From the NCBI RefSeq assembly GCF_021213805.1, contig NZ_JAJQJI010000005.1, positions 281,896-345,895 of the forward strand: a stretch of 64,000 nucleotides of DNA, written 5' to 3'. Origin of the DNA: Mycobacterium sp. MYCO198283. Lineage in GTDB: Bacteria; Actinomycetota; Actinomycetes; Mycobacteriales; Mycobacteriaceae. Under the pieces are notes generated by a model. The model searched no databases, was not told where the DNA came from, and saw nothing but the letters and a program-made list of their open reading frames with translations. The position numbers and the translations under genes are program-made. This document shows, piece after piece, positions 35,344-49,881 of this stretch. Numbering within the stretch: the first letter of the stretch is position 1; every line of letters begins with the position of its first letter.

Positions 35344-36093
35344 TTACCGGCCGGCGGGCGCCGTCAGCGGTGCGGCATGGCGCACCGCGACCGGCTCGGT
35401 GTAGCCGGGAAGCTGGACGTCGGTGCGCGTCTCCTCGGTGTAGCCCAACCCGAAGCGCACCACGTACTGCTTGTACAGGGTGACCAACGGCGCCGCCGCC
35501 AGCGCTGCCTGCATGCCGGCGACATCGCCGATCGCCGTCACGGTGTAGGGCGGGCTGTAGGTGCGGCCGTTCAACAGCAGGGTGTTGCCGACGCACCGCG
35601 CCACCGTGCTCGCCACCACCCGCTGGTCCTGGATCTGCACGGCCTCCGCGCCCCCGGACCACAGCGCGTTGAGCACGGCCTCGAGGTCCTGCTGGTGCAC
35701 CACCAGGTCGTCGGGGGAGGCGTCGCGCGGAAACCGGCCCTCAGCGTCGCGCTGCGCGTCGTTCAGCGTGACGACCAGGCCCGGACCCCGCACCGGCGTC
35801 AGGCCCGCGTCCAAGACCAGCGCGTCGATCCGCGACTTCAGCGGGGCCAGCCGCTCGTCCTCGGCGGTCGCCTGCCGCGCGGCCTCCACCTCGGCGGTGA
35901 GCGCCTCGCGCTGGGCGGCCAGCCGGTCGTTGGCGTCGCGCGCCTCTCGCACCAGGTCCACCAGTCGGGGGGCGTCGCTGCGGCGGATCTCGTTGCCGTC
36001 GGCGACGCCGTGGGTGGCGGCCAGCAGCATGCCGGCGAGCAGGCAGACGACGGGCACCGCCGTCCGCCACGCTGCGCGCGGACCGGCCGTCAT
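35344..36093 (-). CDS. DUF881 family membrane-anchored protein (Rv0012-like)
   Basis: This 249-residue protein has an N-terminal membrane helix (about residues 11-30), a coiled-coil stretch (45-85, VREARDANDRLAAQREALTA) and a conserved outer domain with GLVVTLNDAQ, DLEAVLNALWSGGAEAVQIQ, VGNTLLLNGRTYSPPYTVTAIG and Gly/Arg ends. DUF881 proteins are found near division genes in Actinobacteria and resemble YlxX/YlxW; the function is unclear. It diverges from crgA with 83 bp between. Confidence 0.9.
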   Translation of the reverse strand: MTAGPRAAWRTAVPVVCLLAGMLLAATHGVADGNEIRRSDAPRLVDLVREARDANDRLAAQREALTAEVEAARQATAEDERLAPLKSRIDALVLDAGLTPVRGPGLVVTLNDAQRDAEGRFPRDASPDDLVVHQQDLEAVLNALWSGGAEAVQIQDQRVVASTVARCVGNTLLLNGRTYSPPYTVTAIGDVAGMQAALAAAPLVTLYKQYVVRFGLGYTEETRTDVQLPGYTEPVAVRHAAPLTAPAGR

Positions 36094-36176
36094 GCGGCCT
36101 ACGTTAATCTTCTCAGTGGCCAGCCAGGAGCGATCCGCCCGGCCGACGACACCCGAACAGCTGCCCGAAGGTTGCC

Positions 36177-36461
36177 ATGCCCAAGTCCAAGGTCCGCAAG
36201 AAGAACGACTTCTCGGTCAAGCCGGTCAGCCGCACGCCGGTGAAGGTGAAGGCCGGGCCGTCGAGCACCTGGTTCGTGGCCTTGTTCCTCGGGCTCATGC
36301 TGATCGGTCTCTTCTGGCTGCTCGTCTACCAGCTGGCCGCCACCAACCCGCTGGATGCGCCCGGTTTCCTCGTCTGGATGGCCAACCTGCAGGCGTGGAA
36401 CTACGCCATCGCGTTTGCCTTCATGATCACCGGGCTGTTGCTCACGATGCGGTGGCGGTGA
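36177..36461 (+). CDS. crgA: CrgA, cell-division membrane protein
   Basis: This 94-residue protein has a basic N-terminus ([12 protein letters not shown]) and two transmembrane helices (about 32-52 and 68-90), the defining CrgA layout. CrgA helps recruit FtsI and CwsA to the septum and links division to the PknB network. It is monocistronic between the divergent DUF881 gene and a small membrane gene. Confidence 0.96.
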   Translation: MPKSKVRKKNDFSVKPVSRTPVKVKAGPSSTWFVALFLGLMLIGLFWLLVYQLAATNPLDAPGFLVWMANLQAWNYAIAFAFMITGLLLTMRWR

Positions 36462-36617
36462 CCAGCCGGAACACCGAATCGCTCGTGGCCGACGTCGGGG
36501 AGCTTTACCAGCGCCGCGGTGTGCCGGATGCCCAATCACACGCGTGTAGTTCATCCCCATTGTGCATAGCACCTGTGGATAGCGGCGAAACCAGCGGTCA
36601 GCGCGGGTAATTTTCGT

Positions 36618-37040
36618 ATGCAGCAAACTTCGTGGCAACCGAGCACCGGGGCCGTCGCGGCGTTCGCCGTCGGCGGTGTCATGATGGCTGTCGCCGCTGT
36701 GACCCTCGTCACAGACGCTCCCGGGCGGCTTCTCGCCAGCATTGCCGCAGCGGGGCTGCTGGTCTTTGCGGGATTCTCGCTGCGCGCCCGCCCGAAGCTG
36801 GCAATCTCCGAAGCCGGTCTCACCATCCGCGGGTGGTTGCGCACCCAGCTCCTGCGTCGCGACGACATCTCGCTCATCCGCATCACCGAGTTCCGCCGCA
36901 TCGGCCGCAAGGTGCGGCTGCTGGAGATCGACACCATTAATGACCGGCTGATCGTGCTCAGCCGATGGGATCTGGGCACCGACCCGCTCGACGTGCTCGA
37001 TGCGCTGACCGAGGCCGGCTACGCGCCCGGCCGCCGCTGA
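36618..37040 (+). CDS. Small membrane protein with PH-like domain (Rv0010c-like)
   Basis: This 140-residue protein has two N-terminal transmembrane helices (about 13-32 and 38-56) and a cytosolic PH-like domain (LAISEAGLTIRGWL, IRITEFRRIGRK, LIVLSRWDLGTDP). Function unknown, but the order crgA, this gene, ppiA is conserved in mycobacteria. A -10-like TAATTT lies 4 bp before the ATG and no ribosome-binding site is visible, so it may be read from a leaderless transcript. A 104-bp spacer with a strong hairpin separates it from the convergent ppiA. Confidence 0.85.
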   Translation: MQQTSWQPSTGAVAAFAVGGVMMAVAAVTLVTDAPGRLLASIAAAGLLVFAGFSLRARPKLAISEAGLTIRGWLRTQLLRRDDISLIRITEFRRIGRKVRLLEIDTINDRLIVLSRWDLGTDPLDVLDALTEAGYAPGRR

Positions 37041-37082
37041 CCCCACCCCTGTCCCGGTGCCAGGCAGCTGTCCCGCGAGCGT

Positions 37083-37104
37083 GCGTGTCGGTACGCCGAC
37101 ACGC
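37083..37104. terminator. Hairpin between convergent genes
   Basis: GCGTGTCGG and CCGACACGC form a perfect 9-bp stem around a TACG tetraloop in the 104-bp spacer between the convergent PH-like and ppiA genes. It is likely a bidirectional terminator; no U-run follows, as is common in mycobacteria. Confidence 0.62.
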
Positions 37105-37144
37105 CGCAGCGCGCGTACCGCAGCGCACGCCCGCGGTCGGCGAG

Positions 37145-37690
37145 CTAGGAGATGGTGATCGACTCGATGACGACCGGCTCCGTGGGGCGGTCGCGCGCGT
37201 CGGTGGCCGTGGACGCGATCGCGTCGACGACCTGTTGGGAGGCCGGGTCGACGACCTCACCGAAGATGGTGTGGCGCCGGTTCAGGTGCGGCGCTGGGCC
37301 GACGGTGATGAAGAACTGCGAGCCGTTGGTGCCGGGGCCGCGGTTGGCCATGGCGAGCAGGTACGGCCGGTCGAACTGCAGCTCGCCGTGGAACTCGTCG
37401 TCGAACTCATAGCCCGGACCGCCCGCGCCGGTGCCGGTCGGGTCGCCGCCCTGGATCATGAAGCCCTCGATCACGCGGTGGAAGACGACGCCGTTGTAGT
37501 ACGGGCCCGACGACTCACCGGAGGCGTTCTTGCCCTCGTACTTCTTGGTGCCGTCCGCCAGGCCGATGAAGTTCTTGACGGTCTTGGGGGCGTGATTTCC
37601 GAAGAGCGCAATCTGGATGTCGCCGCGATTGGTGTGCAGCGTGGCCGTCGCGGTCGCAATGGGACTCGTCACGAGAAGCCAGTCTGCCAC
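37145..37690 (-). CDS. ppiA: PpiA, cyclophilin-type peptidyl-prolyl isomerase
   Basis: This 181-residue cyclophilin has the catalytic core [35 protein letters not shown] and [12 protein letters not shown]. It speeds cis-trans isomerisation of prolyl bonds. The GTG at 37690 gives an N-terminus ([19 protein letters not shown]) that lines up with M. tuberculosis PpiA. There is no signal peptide. It diverges from cwsA with 58 bp between the starts. Confidence 0.95.
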   Translation of the reverse strand: MADWLLVTSPIATATATLHTNRGDIQIALFGNHAPKTVKNFIGLADGTKKYEGKNASGESSGPYYNGVVFHRVIEGFMIQGGDPTGTGAGGPGYEFDDEFHGELQFDRPYLLAMANRGPGTNGSQFFITVGPAPHLNRRHTIFGEVVDPASQQVVDAIASTATDARDRPTEPVVIESITIS

Positions 37691-37748
37691 GTGCTCGCGC
37701 CGCGTCGTTCACCCCACGGCAGCGCCACCGCATGGCAGGGTGTGGGAC

Positions 37749-38129
37749 GTGGCGACGACGATCAAGGCACCGGCACTGACCTCCCGGCAGCGGCTGCGGC
37801 GCGGGCTGCACCACACGGCGACGGGTCCGGTCGACATCGCGCGCGCAGCGGTGGGGCTGACCGCGCGCGGCGTCACGTCCGCCGCCTCGACCGCGCGCAC
37901 GCGCTACCGGTCGGGCCGGCTCGCCGCCACCGCGCAGGAGAAGCTGGCGGCACTGCCGGCGGTGTTTCCCGACCGCCGGCAGCAGCACCGGCGGCGCCGG
38001 CTGTGGATCGTCGGAGGCGTCGCGGCCGCAGTGGCCGGCGGAGCGGCGGCGTTCGCGGTGATCCGGCAGTCGTCGCGGCCCGAGCCGTCGCCGCGGCCGC
38101 CGAGCGTGGACGTCGAAGCGCGACCGTGA
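37749..38129 (+). CDS. cwsA: CwsA, cell wall synthesis and shape protein
   Basis: This 126-residue protein ends with a single transmembrane helix ([21 protein letters not shown]) and the tail RPEPSPRPPSVDVEARP that CwsA shares across mycobacteria. The first 85 residues are basic and Ala-rich. CwsA interacts with Wag31 and CrgA and keeps polar growth and septation in order. The GTG at 37749 is chosen because GGTGTGGGA precedes it; longer in-frame starts run into the ppiA promoter. tRNA-Ala lies 8 bp after its stop on the other strand. Confidence 0.88.
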   Translation: MATTIKAPALTSRQRLRRGLHHTATGPVDIARAAVGLTARGVTSAASTARTRYRSGRLAATAQEKLAALPAVFPDRRQQHRRRRLWIVGGVAAAVAGGAAAFAVIRQSSRPEPSPRPPSVDVEARP

Positions 38130-38137
38130 AAAGCGAG

Positions 38138-38210
38138 TGGAGCCTAGGAGATTCGAACTCCTGACATCTGCCTTGCAAAGGCAGCGCTCTACCAACTGAG
38201 CTAAGGCCCC
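38138..38210 (-). tRNA. alaT: tRNA-Ala (TGC)
   Basis: This 73-base gene has a GGGGCCT/AGGCTCC acceptor stem, D-arm AGCTCAGTTGGTAGAGC, anticodon stem CTGCC/GGCAG with loop TTTGCAA (anticodon TGC), T-arm AGGAGTTCGAATCTCCT and discriminator A. CCA is not encoded. tRNA-Ala and tRNA-Ile beside gyrA are the M. tuberculosis arrangement. Confidence 0.96.
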
Positions 38211-38317
38211 TCGTGCCGATCGGGTTCGGCCGCGGTGTGCCACACTTCGTCGCCGTGGCGGCGGCGGATCACCGCGGCAGCGGCTACGGCCGCAGCGACC
38301 AGCATGAGCAGTTTCAC
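38201..38317 (-). CDS. DLW-39 family microprotein
   Basis: This 38-residue frame begins at GTG (GAGGGG 7 bp upstream) with VKLLMLVAAAVAAAAVIRRR, a short hydrophobic helix followed by Arg residues, and continues with HGDEVWHTA, where the actinobacterial DLW-39 family has its Asp-Leu-Trp. It lies between tRNA-Ile and tRNA-Ala on the same strand, the usual place for this family. Its TAG stop is inside the first ten bases of tRNA-Ala, so gene and tRNA overlap by 10 bp. Function unknown; likely a membrane microprotein. Confidence 0.78.
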   Translation of the reverse strand: MKLLMLVAAAVAAAAVIRRRHGDEVWHTAAEPDRHEGP

Positions 38318-38337
38318 GGACGCACCCCTCGACGTGG

Positions 38338-38411
38338 TGGGCCTAGGAGGACTCGAACCTCCGACCTCTTCGTTATCAGCGAAGCGCTCTAACCGCCTGA
38401 GCTATAGGCCC
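38338..38411 (-). tRNA. ileT: tRNA-Ile (GAT)
   Basis: This 74-base gene has a GGGCCTA/TAGGCCC acceptor stem, D-arm AGCTCAGGCGGTTAGAGC, anticodon stem TTCGC/GCGAA-type with loop TGATAAC (anticodon GAT), T-arm GGAGGTTCGAGTCCTCC and discriminator A. It is co-oriented with gyrA, 50 bp downstream of the DUF3566 gene. Confidence 0.96.
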
Positions 38412-38460
38412 GGAAACGACCGGACGAGATTACCGCACCGACGCCGCGCGACCCAAAACG

Positions 38461-39231
38461 CTAGTCGCGGTCTGCCAGCGTGATCTCCACGCCGCCCACC
38501 AGATCGGTCGTCAGGTTGTAGATGAAGGCCCCGACGGTGGCCATCGCCGACAGCAGCACGATGTTGACCAGCCCGATGACCGCCGCGCCGCCGAAGATGG
38601 ATCCGCTCGAGACCAGCTCGGTGTCGTTGGTCTGCGTCAGCAGGTCACCGACGTTGCTGTTGAGCTTGCTCCAGACGCCCATACCACCGAGCACGAGGTA
38701 CAGGAACGCCACCGCGATCATCCAGACGAAGAACAGCGCGACGCTCAGGATCAGCGACACCTTGAGCACGCTCCACGGGTCGACGCGCCGCACCTGCATG
38801 CTCGCGCGCACCGGGCCGCGCGACGACCTGCCGGCCACCGCGGCGCGTGTCGGCGACGGGCTCGGCCGCGGCGGTGGGTTGTCGTTCCGCTCGGCCGGCG
38901 GCTTGCGGGACGCGGTCGCCCGCGGTGCCGGTCCGGAGAGGTCGGGCAATTCGCTGCGGTAGGCCTCGGGGCGCGGTTCGGCCTCGACCGCCCGGCCGCT
39001 CTGCACGGGGCTCGAGCCGCCCGAGACGAACCGGTTCACCCGCGCCTCGACGCCGCCCGAATCGGGGCCCGGCGGCCGCTGCGGCGGTCGCGCCGTACCC
39101 CGGCCCTGCCACGGCGGCCCGTCACCGGGGTCGCCGACGGCCGGTCCGGCGGCGGGACGAGGCTCACGGGCGCTGCCGTTGAGGGGTCCGTCGCTACCGC
39201 CGGGGTAGCCCGGGTCCTTCGGTGAGCTCAC
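38461..39231 (-). CDS. DUF3566 membrane protein (Rv0007-like)
   Basis: This 256-residue protein has a disordered, Pro/Arg-rich first 135 residues and a DUF3566 domain with two transmembrane helices (about 155-180 and 215-238), including [16 protein letters not shown] and [21 protein letters not shown]. The gene always follows gyrA in mycobacteria; the start is 10 bp after the gyrA stop (GTG). Function unknown. Confidence 0.93.
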   Translation of the reverse strand: MSSPKDPGYPGGSDGPLNGSAREPRPAAGPAVGDPGDGPPWQGRGTARPPQRPPGPDSGGVEARVNRFVSGGSSPVQSGRAVEAEPRPEAYRSELPDLSGPAPRATASRKPPAERNDNPPPRPSPSPTRAAVAGRSSRGPVRASMQVRRVDPWSVLKVSLILSVALFFVWMIAVAFLYLVLGGMGVWSKLNSNVGDLLTQTNDTELVSSGSIFGGAAVIGLVNIVLLSAMATVGAFIYNLTTDLVGGVEITLADRD

Positions 39232-39241
39232 CTACGGCTCC

Positions 39242-41758
<2,517 letters not shown>

Positions 41759-41788
41759 CGAGAAGTCCTCGCTATCGGCGGTAGATCG

Positions 41789-44041
<2,253 letters not shown>

Positions 44042-44602
44042 TCATCCGTAGGTGTCCCGTGGCCCGCGGCCCGGCACGTGATAGCGGCCCTTGCGCCACG
44101 ACGGCGCGACGGGACCGGTGATCTTGAGTTGCTTGACCACCCCGTCGCCCACCGCGGCGGCGATCTTGGCCAGCAGCTGCGCCTGCACCATGCGCAGCTG
44201 GGTGGCCCACGCGGTGGATTCGGCCGCGACGCCCAGCACACCGTCGCGCAGCGTGGTGGGGGAGGCGTGGGCAGCGATCTGCTCGCCGACGATCGACGGC
44301 CACTGCGCGAACACCGCCGCCACGGACACCTGCGCCGACCAGCCCTGCGTCCGGACGATCTGGCGGGCCACCACCCCCAGCGGCTGCGGATCGCGCTGGT
44401 CCGGTCCCGGTCCGGACCAGCGGCGGCGGCTGTTGGGCGCCGCCTTGCGCGCCGGCGCGCGGCCGCGCAGCCCTCGCCCGACGTCCTTGCCCTGCTCGCG
44501 CGCGGCCCCGCGCGCCTCCTCGAGCGTGCGCCGCACCAGATCCATGCCAGCCAGGTGCTGCAGGTGTGCCGGCGGACCCGCCGCGTCCTCGGTATCGCTC
44601 AC
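44042..44602 (-). CDS. dciA: DciA-like DUF721 protein (Rv0004-like)
   Basis: This 186-residue DUF721 protein has a conserved C-terminal domain (about 95-170: [36 protein letters not shown]) and a basic, disordered first half. DciA proteins load the replicative helicase DnaB in bacteria that lack DnaC, and the M. tuberculosis version binds DnaB. Start is GTG at 44602, overlapping the recF stop by 4 bp. Sequence and synteny support the symbol, which some annotations leave blank. Confidence 0.9.
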   Translation of the reverse strand: MSDTEDAAGPPAHLQHLAGMDLVRRTLEEARGAAREQGKDVGRGLRGRAPARKAAPNSRRRWSGPGPDQRDPQPLGVVARQIVRTQGWSAQVSVAAVFAQWPSIVGEQIAAHASPTTLRDGVLGVAAESTAWATQLRMVQAQLLAKIAAAVGDGVVKQLKITGPVAPSWRKGRYHVPGRGPRDTYG

Positions 44603-45759
44603 GGCTGCATCACCGACATCCGGTCACCCCCGTCGTTCGTTGCATCCTCGACCATCGAGATGCCCACCCGGCGATGATCCCCGACCCCGGGGACGTCGTC
44701 GGGCACCGCCGCGGTGATCAACACCTGCTCGGCGGATTGCGTCAGCTCCGACAGTGCGCGGCGCCGCGCGGAATCCAGCTCGGCGAACACGTCGTCGAGC
44801 AGCAGCACCGGCTCGCTGCCCTCGGCGCGCAGCAGCTCATAGGACGCCAGCCGCAGCGCCAGCGCCATCGACCACGACTCACCGTGGCTCGCAAACCCTT
44901 TCGCCGGCTGGTCGCCCAGCCGCAGCTCCAGATCGTCGCGGTGCGGGCCTACCAGGCACATCCCACGGTCCAGTTCCGCACTGCGGCGCCGCGCCAGCCC
45001 GTCGAGGAGCAACGCCTCCAGGTACTCCACGTCGGTGACGCCGGCGTCGAGCACGACACCCGCCCGCTCAAGGCTCGAGCGGTAGCCGATGTCCGCGGGC
45101 CGGGACTGTGGTGCCAACAGCTGATAGGCCTTGGTGACCTCGGGCCGCAACTCGGCGACCAGGGCTAGCCGCGCCGACAGGAGCTGGGCGCCGTGTTCGG
45201 CGAGTTGGCCGTCCCACACGTCGAGCGTCGCCGACGCGGCCGCGCGCGACCCGCCGGCCGTCTTGAGCAGCGCGGTCCGCTGCCGCAGCACCTTGTCGTA
45301 ATCGGCTCGCACAGCGGCGATCCGGGGCCGCCGCACGGTCGCCAGCTCGTCGAGATATCGCCGGCGTTCGGCAGGATCGCCGCGCACCAGCGCCAGATCC
45401 TCCGGCGCAAAGAGCACCGCCCGCAGCACACCGAGCACCTCGCGGGCACTGCGCACCGGCGACCGGTTGAGCCGCGCCTTGTTCGCCCGCCCGGAGGTGA
45501 TCTCGAGGTCGACGGCCAATTCGCGGCCCTCGTTGACGACGATGGTGGACACCACGGCACGCTCGGCACCGACTCGGATCAACGGCGCGTCCGACGCCAC
45601 TCGGTGTGAGGCCAGCGTGGCGGTATACCACAGCGCCTCAACGAGATTCGTCTTGCCGTGACCGTTCGGGCCGATGAAGACGGTCCGGCCGGGCGCCAAC
45701 TCGAGATCGGCTGCTGCCCACGAGCGGAAGTCGTGCAGCGCGAGCCGGCGGACGTACAT
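44599..45759 (-). CDS. recF: RecF, recombination mediator
   Basis: This 386-residue SMC-like ATPase has Walker [14 protein letters not shown] (from residue 31), a signature [14 protein letters not shown], and Walker [12 protein letters not shown]. RecF helps load RecA at gaps. The ATG at 45759 begins [13 protein letters not shown], the normal RecF N-terminus. It starts 2 bp after the gnd stop and overlaps the dciA-like start. Confidence 0.96.
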   Translation of the reverse strand: MYVRRLALHDFRSWAAADLELAPGRTVFIGPNGHGKTNLVEALWYTATLASHRVASDAPLIRVGAERAVVSTIVVNEGRELAVDLEITSGRANKARLNRSPVRSAREVLGVLRAVLFAPEDLALVRGDPAERRRYLDELATVRRPRIAAVRADYDKVLRQRTALLKTAGGSRAAASATLDVWDGQLAEHGAQLLSARLALVAELRPEVTKAYQLLAPQSRPADIGYRSSLERAGVVLDAGVTDVEYLEALLLDGLARRRSAELDRGMCLVGPHRDDLELRLGDQPAKGFASHGESWSMALALRLASYELLRAEGSEPVLLLDDVFAELDSARRRALSELTQSAEQVLITAAVPDDVPGVGDHRRVGISMVEDATNDGGDRMSVMQP

Positions 45760-45761
45760 CC

Positions 45762-46655
45762 CTACCCGGACAATCCCACCCGCTTGACGGCATGCCCGCC
45801 GAACTGGTTGCGCAGCGCGGACACGGCCTTCATGGTGGGGGAGTCGTCCTGCCGGGAAGCGAAGCGGGCGAACAGCGATGCGGCGATCACCGGCATCGGT
45901 ACCCGGTGCCGGATCGCCTCCTCGACGGTCCACCGTCCCTCGCCGGAATCCTCGGTGTAACCGGAGATGTCGGCGAAGCCCGGATCTTCCTTGAGTGCCT
46001 TGGCCAGCAGCTCCTGCAGCCACGACCGCACGACGGTGCCGTTGGTCCAGGCCTGGATGACCGCTTGCACGTTCTCGACGAGAGGTTCGGCGGCGAGCAG
46101 CTCGTAGCCCTCGGCGTAGGCCATCATCAACCCGTACTCGATGCCGTTGTGCACCATTTTCGCGTAGTGGCCGGCACCGACCGGACCGGCGTGCGAGAAG
46201 CCGTCGGCCAGCTCGCCGGGGGGGCGGAGCGTGTCGAAGATCGGCATGGCGCGTTCGACGTCGTCCCGGCTGCCACCGACCATCAGGCCGTAGCCGTTCT
46301 CCAGTCCCCAGACGCCGCCGGACACGCCGGCATCGACGAACCGTATTCCATTGCGCGCCAACAGTTCCTGGTGCACGCCGTCCTCGGTGTAGCGGGAATT
46401 GCCGCCGTCGATCACCAGGTCGCCCTCGGACAGCACCTCGGCGAGCGACGTGATGGTCTCGCGCGTGACCGGGCCGGACGGCACCATCACCCACACCACC
46501 CGCGGGGCCGGCAGCGCATCGGCGAGCGCGGCGAGCGTCGGAACATCGGTGACCTCGGGCCGCGGGTCGTAGCCGACCACGGTGTGCCCCCCGTCGCGCA
46601 GCCGGGCCCGCATGTTGAAACCCATCCTGCCCAGGCCGACCATTCCGAGTTCCAT
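45762..46655 (-). CDS. gnd: 6-phosphogluconate dehydrogenase (decarboxylating), short type
   Basis: This 297-residue enzyme is the shorter, NAD-type 6[17 protein letters not shown] is the nucleotide-binding motif, [12 protein letters not shown] the substrate loop, [14 protein letters not shown] the signature and [12 protein letters not shown] carries the catalytic Lys and His. It oxidises 6-phosphogluconate to ribulose 5-phosphate. M. smegmatis also places gnd between dnaN and recF, and M. tuberculosis lacks it there, which supports a fast-growing relative. Confidence 0.94.
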   Translation of the reverse strand: MELGMVGLGRMGFNMRARLRDGGHTVVGYDPRPEVTDVPTLAALADALPAPRVVWVMVPSGPVTRETITSLAEVLSEGDLVIDGGNSRYTEDGVHQELLARNGIRFVDAGVSGGVWGLENGYGLMVGGSRDDVERAMPIFDTLRPPGELADGFSHAGPVGAGHYAKMVHNGIEYGLMMAYAEGYELLAAEPLVENVQAVIQAWTNGTVVRSWLQELLAKALKEDPGFADISGYTEDSGEGRWTVEEAIRHRVPMPVIAASLFARFASRQDDSPTMKAVSALRNQFGGHAVKRVGLSG

Positions 46656-46709
46656 CAGCGTGTCTTTCTCGTCGTCAGGTCGGTCGGGGGATGGGGCAGC
46701 GCGCGGCGG

Positions 46710-47915
46710 TCAGCCGGGCAGCCGGACCGGCATCAGCAGGTAGACGTAGTCGGTCTGCGCGGCCGGGAACGGTCCGGAGCCGCTGACCGGCGCCGAACCG
46801 TCAGCGCCGCGGTCGGGTGCGGGCCGCAGCACCGCGGGACGGCTGGGGGTGGTGAAGCCGAACGCCACGCGCTCGGAGTGCAGCGAGCTCAGGCCGTCGG
46901 TGAGGTAGGTGGGGTTGAAGGCGATGGTCAGCGGGTCGCCGGCGAAGTCCACCTGCAGGTCCTCCTCGGCGCGACCGACGTCGTCCGCGCCGGCGGAGAG
47001 CCGCAGCATGCCGTCGCTGAACTCCATCCGCACCTGGGCGCCGCGGTCGGCGACCAGCGCCACCCGCTTGATGGCCTCGACGAGCTCGACGACGCCGATC
47101 TCGGCGACGGCGGTGTGCTCGGCGGGCAGCAGCTGGCGGAACTTCGGGAACTCGGCGTCGAGCAACCGCGTGGTGCTGCGCTTGCCGTTGCTGCGGATGC
47201 CCAGCAGACCTTCGCGTCCGACGTCGGCGCCGGCGCCGAGCGCGAGCTGCACCTCGCCACCGGCGGCCCCGGTCTTGGCGGCCTCGGCCAGCGTCTTGGC
47301 CGGAACCAGCACCGCCGCCTCGACGCCGGGGGAGCTGGTGGACCAGGTGAGTTCCCGCACCGCCAGCCGGAAGCGGTCGGTGGCCGCCAGCACGATGGCG
47401 TCGCCGGTGATTTCGACGCGGATGCCGGTGAGCATGGGCAGGGTGTCGTCGCGACCGGCGGCCACCGCGACCTGCCCGATGGCCTCGGCGAACACCTCGG
47501 ACGGGACGACGCCGGTCTCGTCGGGCAGCGTGGGCAGCGCGGGGTAGTCCTCGACCGCCATGGTCGGCAGCGAGAACCGCGAGCTGCCGCAGGTGAGGGC
47601 CACGCGCGTGCCGTCGACGCTGACGTCGACGGGTTTGGCGGGCAGCGCCCGGGTGATGTCGGACAGCAGCCGCCCCGACACGAGCACCTGGCCGGGGGTG
47701 GCGATCTCGGCCGGCACGGTGACCTCGGCGGAGACCTCGTAGTCGAATCCGGCAATGGTCAGCCCGTCGTCGGAGCCGGTGAGCAGCACGCCCGCCAGCA
47801 CCGGAACCGTGGGGCGGGTGGGCAGGTTGCGGGCGACCCAGGCCACCGCATCCGCGAAGTCCTCACGGACCAACCGGAACTTCAGGTCGGTCAGGCCGGC
47901 AGTCGTCGTCGCCAC
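46710..47915 (-). CDS. dnaN: DNA polymerase III sliding clamp beta
   Basis: This 401-residue beta clamp has three repeated domains beginning [20 protein letters not shown] and ending with [13 protein letters not shown], the conserved C-terminus. It forms a ring that tethers the polymerase. GTG start with GAAGGGA upstream. A 502-bp spacer with DnaA boxes lies between dnaN and dnaA. Confidence 0.97.
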   Translation of the reverse strand: MATTTAGLTDLKFRLVREDFADAVAWVARNLPTRPTVPVLAGVLLTGSDDGLTIAGFDYEVSAEVTVPAEIATPGQVLVSGRLLSDITRALPAKPVDVSVDGTRVALTCGSSRFSLPTMAVEDYPALPTLPDETGVVPSEVFAEAIGQVAVAAGRDDTLPMLTGIRVEITGDAIVLAATDRFRLAVRELTWSTSSPGVEAAVLVPAKTLAEAAKTGAAGGEVQLALGAGADVGREGLLGIRSNGKRSTTRLLDAEFPKFRQLLPAEHTAVAEIGVVELVEAIKRVALVADRGAQVRMEFSDGMLRLSAGADDVGRAEEDLQVDFAGDPLTIAFNPTYLTDGLSSLHSERVAFGFTTPSRPAVLRPAPDRGADGSAPVSGSGPFPAAQTDYVYLLMPVRLPG

Positions 47916-48417
47916 GTGCAGTGCGTCCCTTCACGTCCAGCTGATCGGCGCCCGCGCTCGGCCGAGTGCGGCGAGCGCGTCCCGCGGGTGGGGCGCCGTA
48001 GGGGAGTCGAAGCACAACCGTAGAGCTTTTGACCCCATCTTGAAAGCTAATCGAAGCCGGTGACATCGGTGCTCGATGCGACGTTTCGCACGGCCTCGGC
48101 AGGGGTTGTCCCCACCGCCGTCTTCTAGAAGAAGAACCTGATGGAGAGAACAGCAACAGTAATAGGCGCTGTGGAATCTGGGGACGACACGCGTTCGGTG
48201 CTGGTGGGCGGGCGCGTCGGGTTGTGGACGAAGCGGGGACTATCGGGGTGTCGTTGTGGAGGCGGTGTGAGCGCCGAGCGGCGATGCCCGCGGCTCACCG
48301 TTCAATCACAAGGTTGTCCGGGCCTTGTCCACAGCGATTGCACAAGCCGCGCCTGTGACCGGCGATGCGGGTGGTACGAAAGTTTTTGCCGCGAATTCGC
48401 AGCGAACGCAAGGATTT
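47916..48417. other. oriC: Chromosomal replication origin (dnaN-dnaA spacer)
   Basis: This 502-bp non-coding spacer is the position of mycobacterial oriC. I see one perfect DnaA box (TTGTCCACA, 48325-48333), a one-mismatch box on the other strand (TGTGGACGA, 48223-48231) and weaker ones at 48106-48114 (TTGTCCCCA), 48170-48178 and 48255-48263. The lowest-GC part, about 48000-48060 and 48121-48170, lies toward dnaN and is a candidate unwinding element. It also contains the 12-bp palindrome TCTTCTAGAAGA at 48121-48132. dnaN promoters must also be here. Confidence 0.88.
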
Positions 48418-49881
48418 TCAGCGCTTGGCGCGCTGTTTGATCCGCGTGGTGAGCTCTTTCACGTCGTCGAACACCTCACGGCGCTGCGCCAGCTCGCCGC
48501 GGATCTTCTTCTGCGCGTACATGACGGTGGTGTGGTCGCGGTCGAAGGCCTGGCCGATCTTCGGCAGCGACAGGTCGGTGAGTTCCCGGCAGAGGTACAT
48601 CGCGATCTGCCGGCACTGGGCGAGCGACCGCGTCTTCCCCGGCCCGCGGAGCTCCTCGACAGTGGTCTGGAAGTACTCGGCCGTCACCGCCATGATCGCC
48701 GCGGCGCTGATCTGCATGGTGCCGGCGTCGGCGATCAGGTCCCGCAGCACCACCTCGGCGAGCGCCTTGTCCAGCGGCGTGTTGTTGAGCGACGCGAACG
48801 CGGTGACGCGGATCAGGGCGCCCTCGAGCTCGCGGATGTTGCGCTCGATGCGGCTGGCGATGAGCTCCAGCACGTCGGCGGGGACGTCGAGCCGCTCCAT
48901 CTGCGCTTTTTTGCGCAGGATGGCGATGCGGGTCTCCAGCTCCGGCGGCTGCACGTCGGTGATCAGGCCCCACTCGAAGCGGGTGCGCAGCCGGTCCTCC
49001 AGCGTGGCGAGCTGCTTGGGCGGCCGGTCCGACGAGATGACGATCTGTTTGTTCGCGTTGTGCAGCGTGTTGAAGGTGTGGAAGAACTCCTCCTGGATGC
49101 CTTCCTTGCCTTCGATGAACTGGATGTCGTCGACGAGCAGCACGTCGATGTCGCGGTAGCTGCGCTTGAACGCGACCTTGCGGTCGTCGCGCAGCGAGTT
49201 GATGAAGTCGTTGGTGAATTCCTCGGTGGAGACGTACTTCACCCGCATGCCGGGGAACAGCCGCTGCGCGTAGTTGCCCGCGGCGTGCAGCAGATGGGTC
49301 TTGCCCAGGCCGGACTCGCCCCAGATGAACAGCGGGTTGTAGGCCCGTGCCGGCGCCTCAGCGATCGCGAGCGCCGCCGCGTGGGCGAACCGGTTGGACG
49401 CACCGATGACGAAGGTGTCGAACGTGTACCGCTTGTTGAGGCTGACGCCGTTGGAGTGCTCACTCGGCGCGGCCCGCGGAGTGTCGATGAAGTACGACGG
49501 CCAGCTCTCGTGGGCGCTGGCGAGGGCCTCGCTCGCCTCGTCGACCTCGTCGGGCTCCAGTTCGGGGCGCAGGGTCGGGGCGGCGGCGAGCGGCTCGTGG
49601 CCGTCGGCCGGATCCCGCGGCACGATGCGCACCCCGAGTTCGACGGGCTGACCCAGCCGCCGGCTGAGCGCGTCGATGATGGGAATGCGCAGGCTGCGCT
49701 CGATCTCGTTCTGCACGAAGCTGTTGGGCACCGCGAGCAGCGCGAAGCCTTCGGCGAACGTCAGCGGGGTGACCAGGGTGAGCCAGGCCCGCTGCTGGGC
49801 GGTGAGCGACGGTTCACCGTTGAGTTCCGCGACGACGCTCTCCCAGATGGCGGTGAAGGGAAGTTCGACGTCGGTCGACAA
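48418..49881 (-). CDS. dnaA: DnaA, replication initiator
   Basis: This 487-residue initiator has an N-terminal DnaB-interaction domain, a linker, the AAA+ domain ([29 protein letters not shown] Walker B as [12 protein letters not shown]) and domain IV with [14 protein letters not shown] that reads DnaA boxes. The start is TTG at 49881, preceded by AAGGGGG. It is shorter in domain II than M. tuberculosis DnaA. Its promoter region is the 553-bp spacer to rpmH. Confidence 0.97.
   Translation of the reverse strand: MSTDVELPFTAIWESVVAELNGEPSLTAQQRAWLTLVTPLTFAEGFALLAVPNSFVQNEIERSLRIPIIDALSRRLGQPVELGVRIVPRDPADGHEPLAAAPTLRPELEPDEVDEASEALASAHESWPSYFIDTPRAAPSEHSNGVSLNKRYTFDTFVIGASNRFAHAAALAIAEAPARAYNPLFIWGESGLGKTHLLHAAGNYAQRLFPGMRVKYVSTEEFTNDFINSLRDDRKVAFKRSYRDIDVLLVDDIQFIEGKEGIQEEFFHTFNTLHNANKQIVISSDRPPKQLATLEDRLRTRFEWGLITDVQPPELETRIAILRKKAQMERLDVPADVLELIASRIERNIRELEGALIRVTAFASLNNTPLDKALAEVVLRDLIADAGTMQISAAAIMAVTAEYFQTTVEELRGPGKTRSLAQCRQIAMYLCRELTDLSLPKIGQAFDRDHTTVMYAQKKIRGELAQRREVFDDVKELTTRIKQRAKR

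Noticed and set aside
38235..38483. Plus-strand frame ending GLGGLEPPTSSLSAKRSNRLSYRP
   Set aside because: This is the well-known false protein made by reading the antisense of a tRNA gene (here tRNA-Ile).
48141..48440. 99-codon plus-strand frame across the oriC spacer
   Set aside because: Cys/Gly/Arg-rich, no family, runs through DnaA boxes into dnaA's complement.
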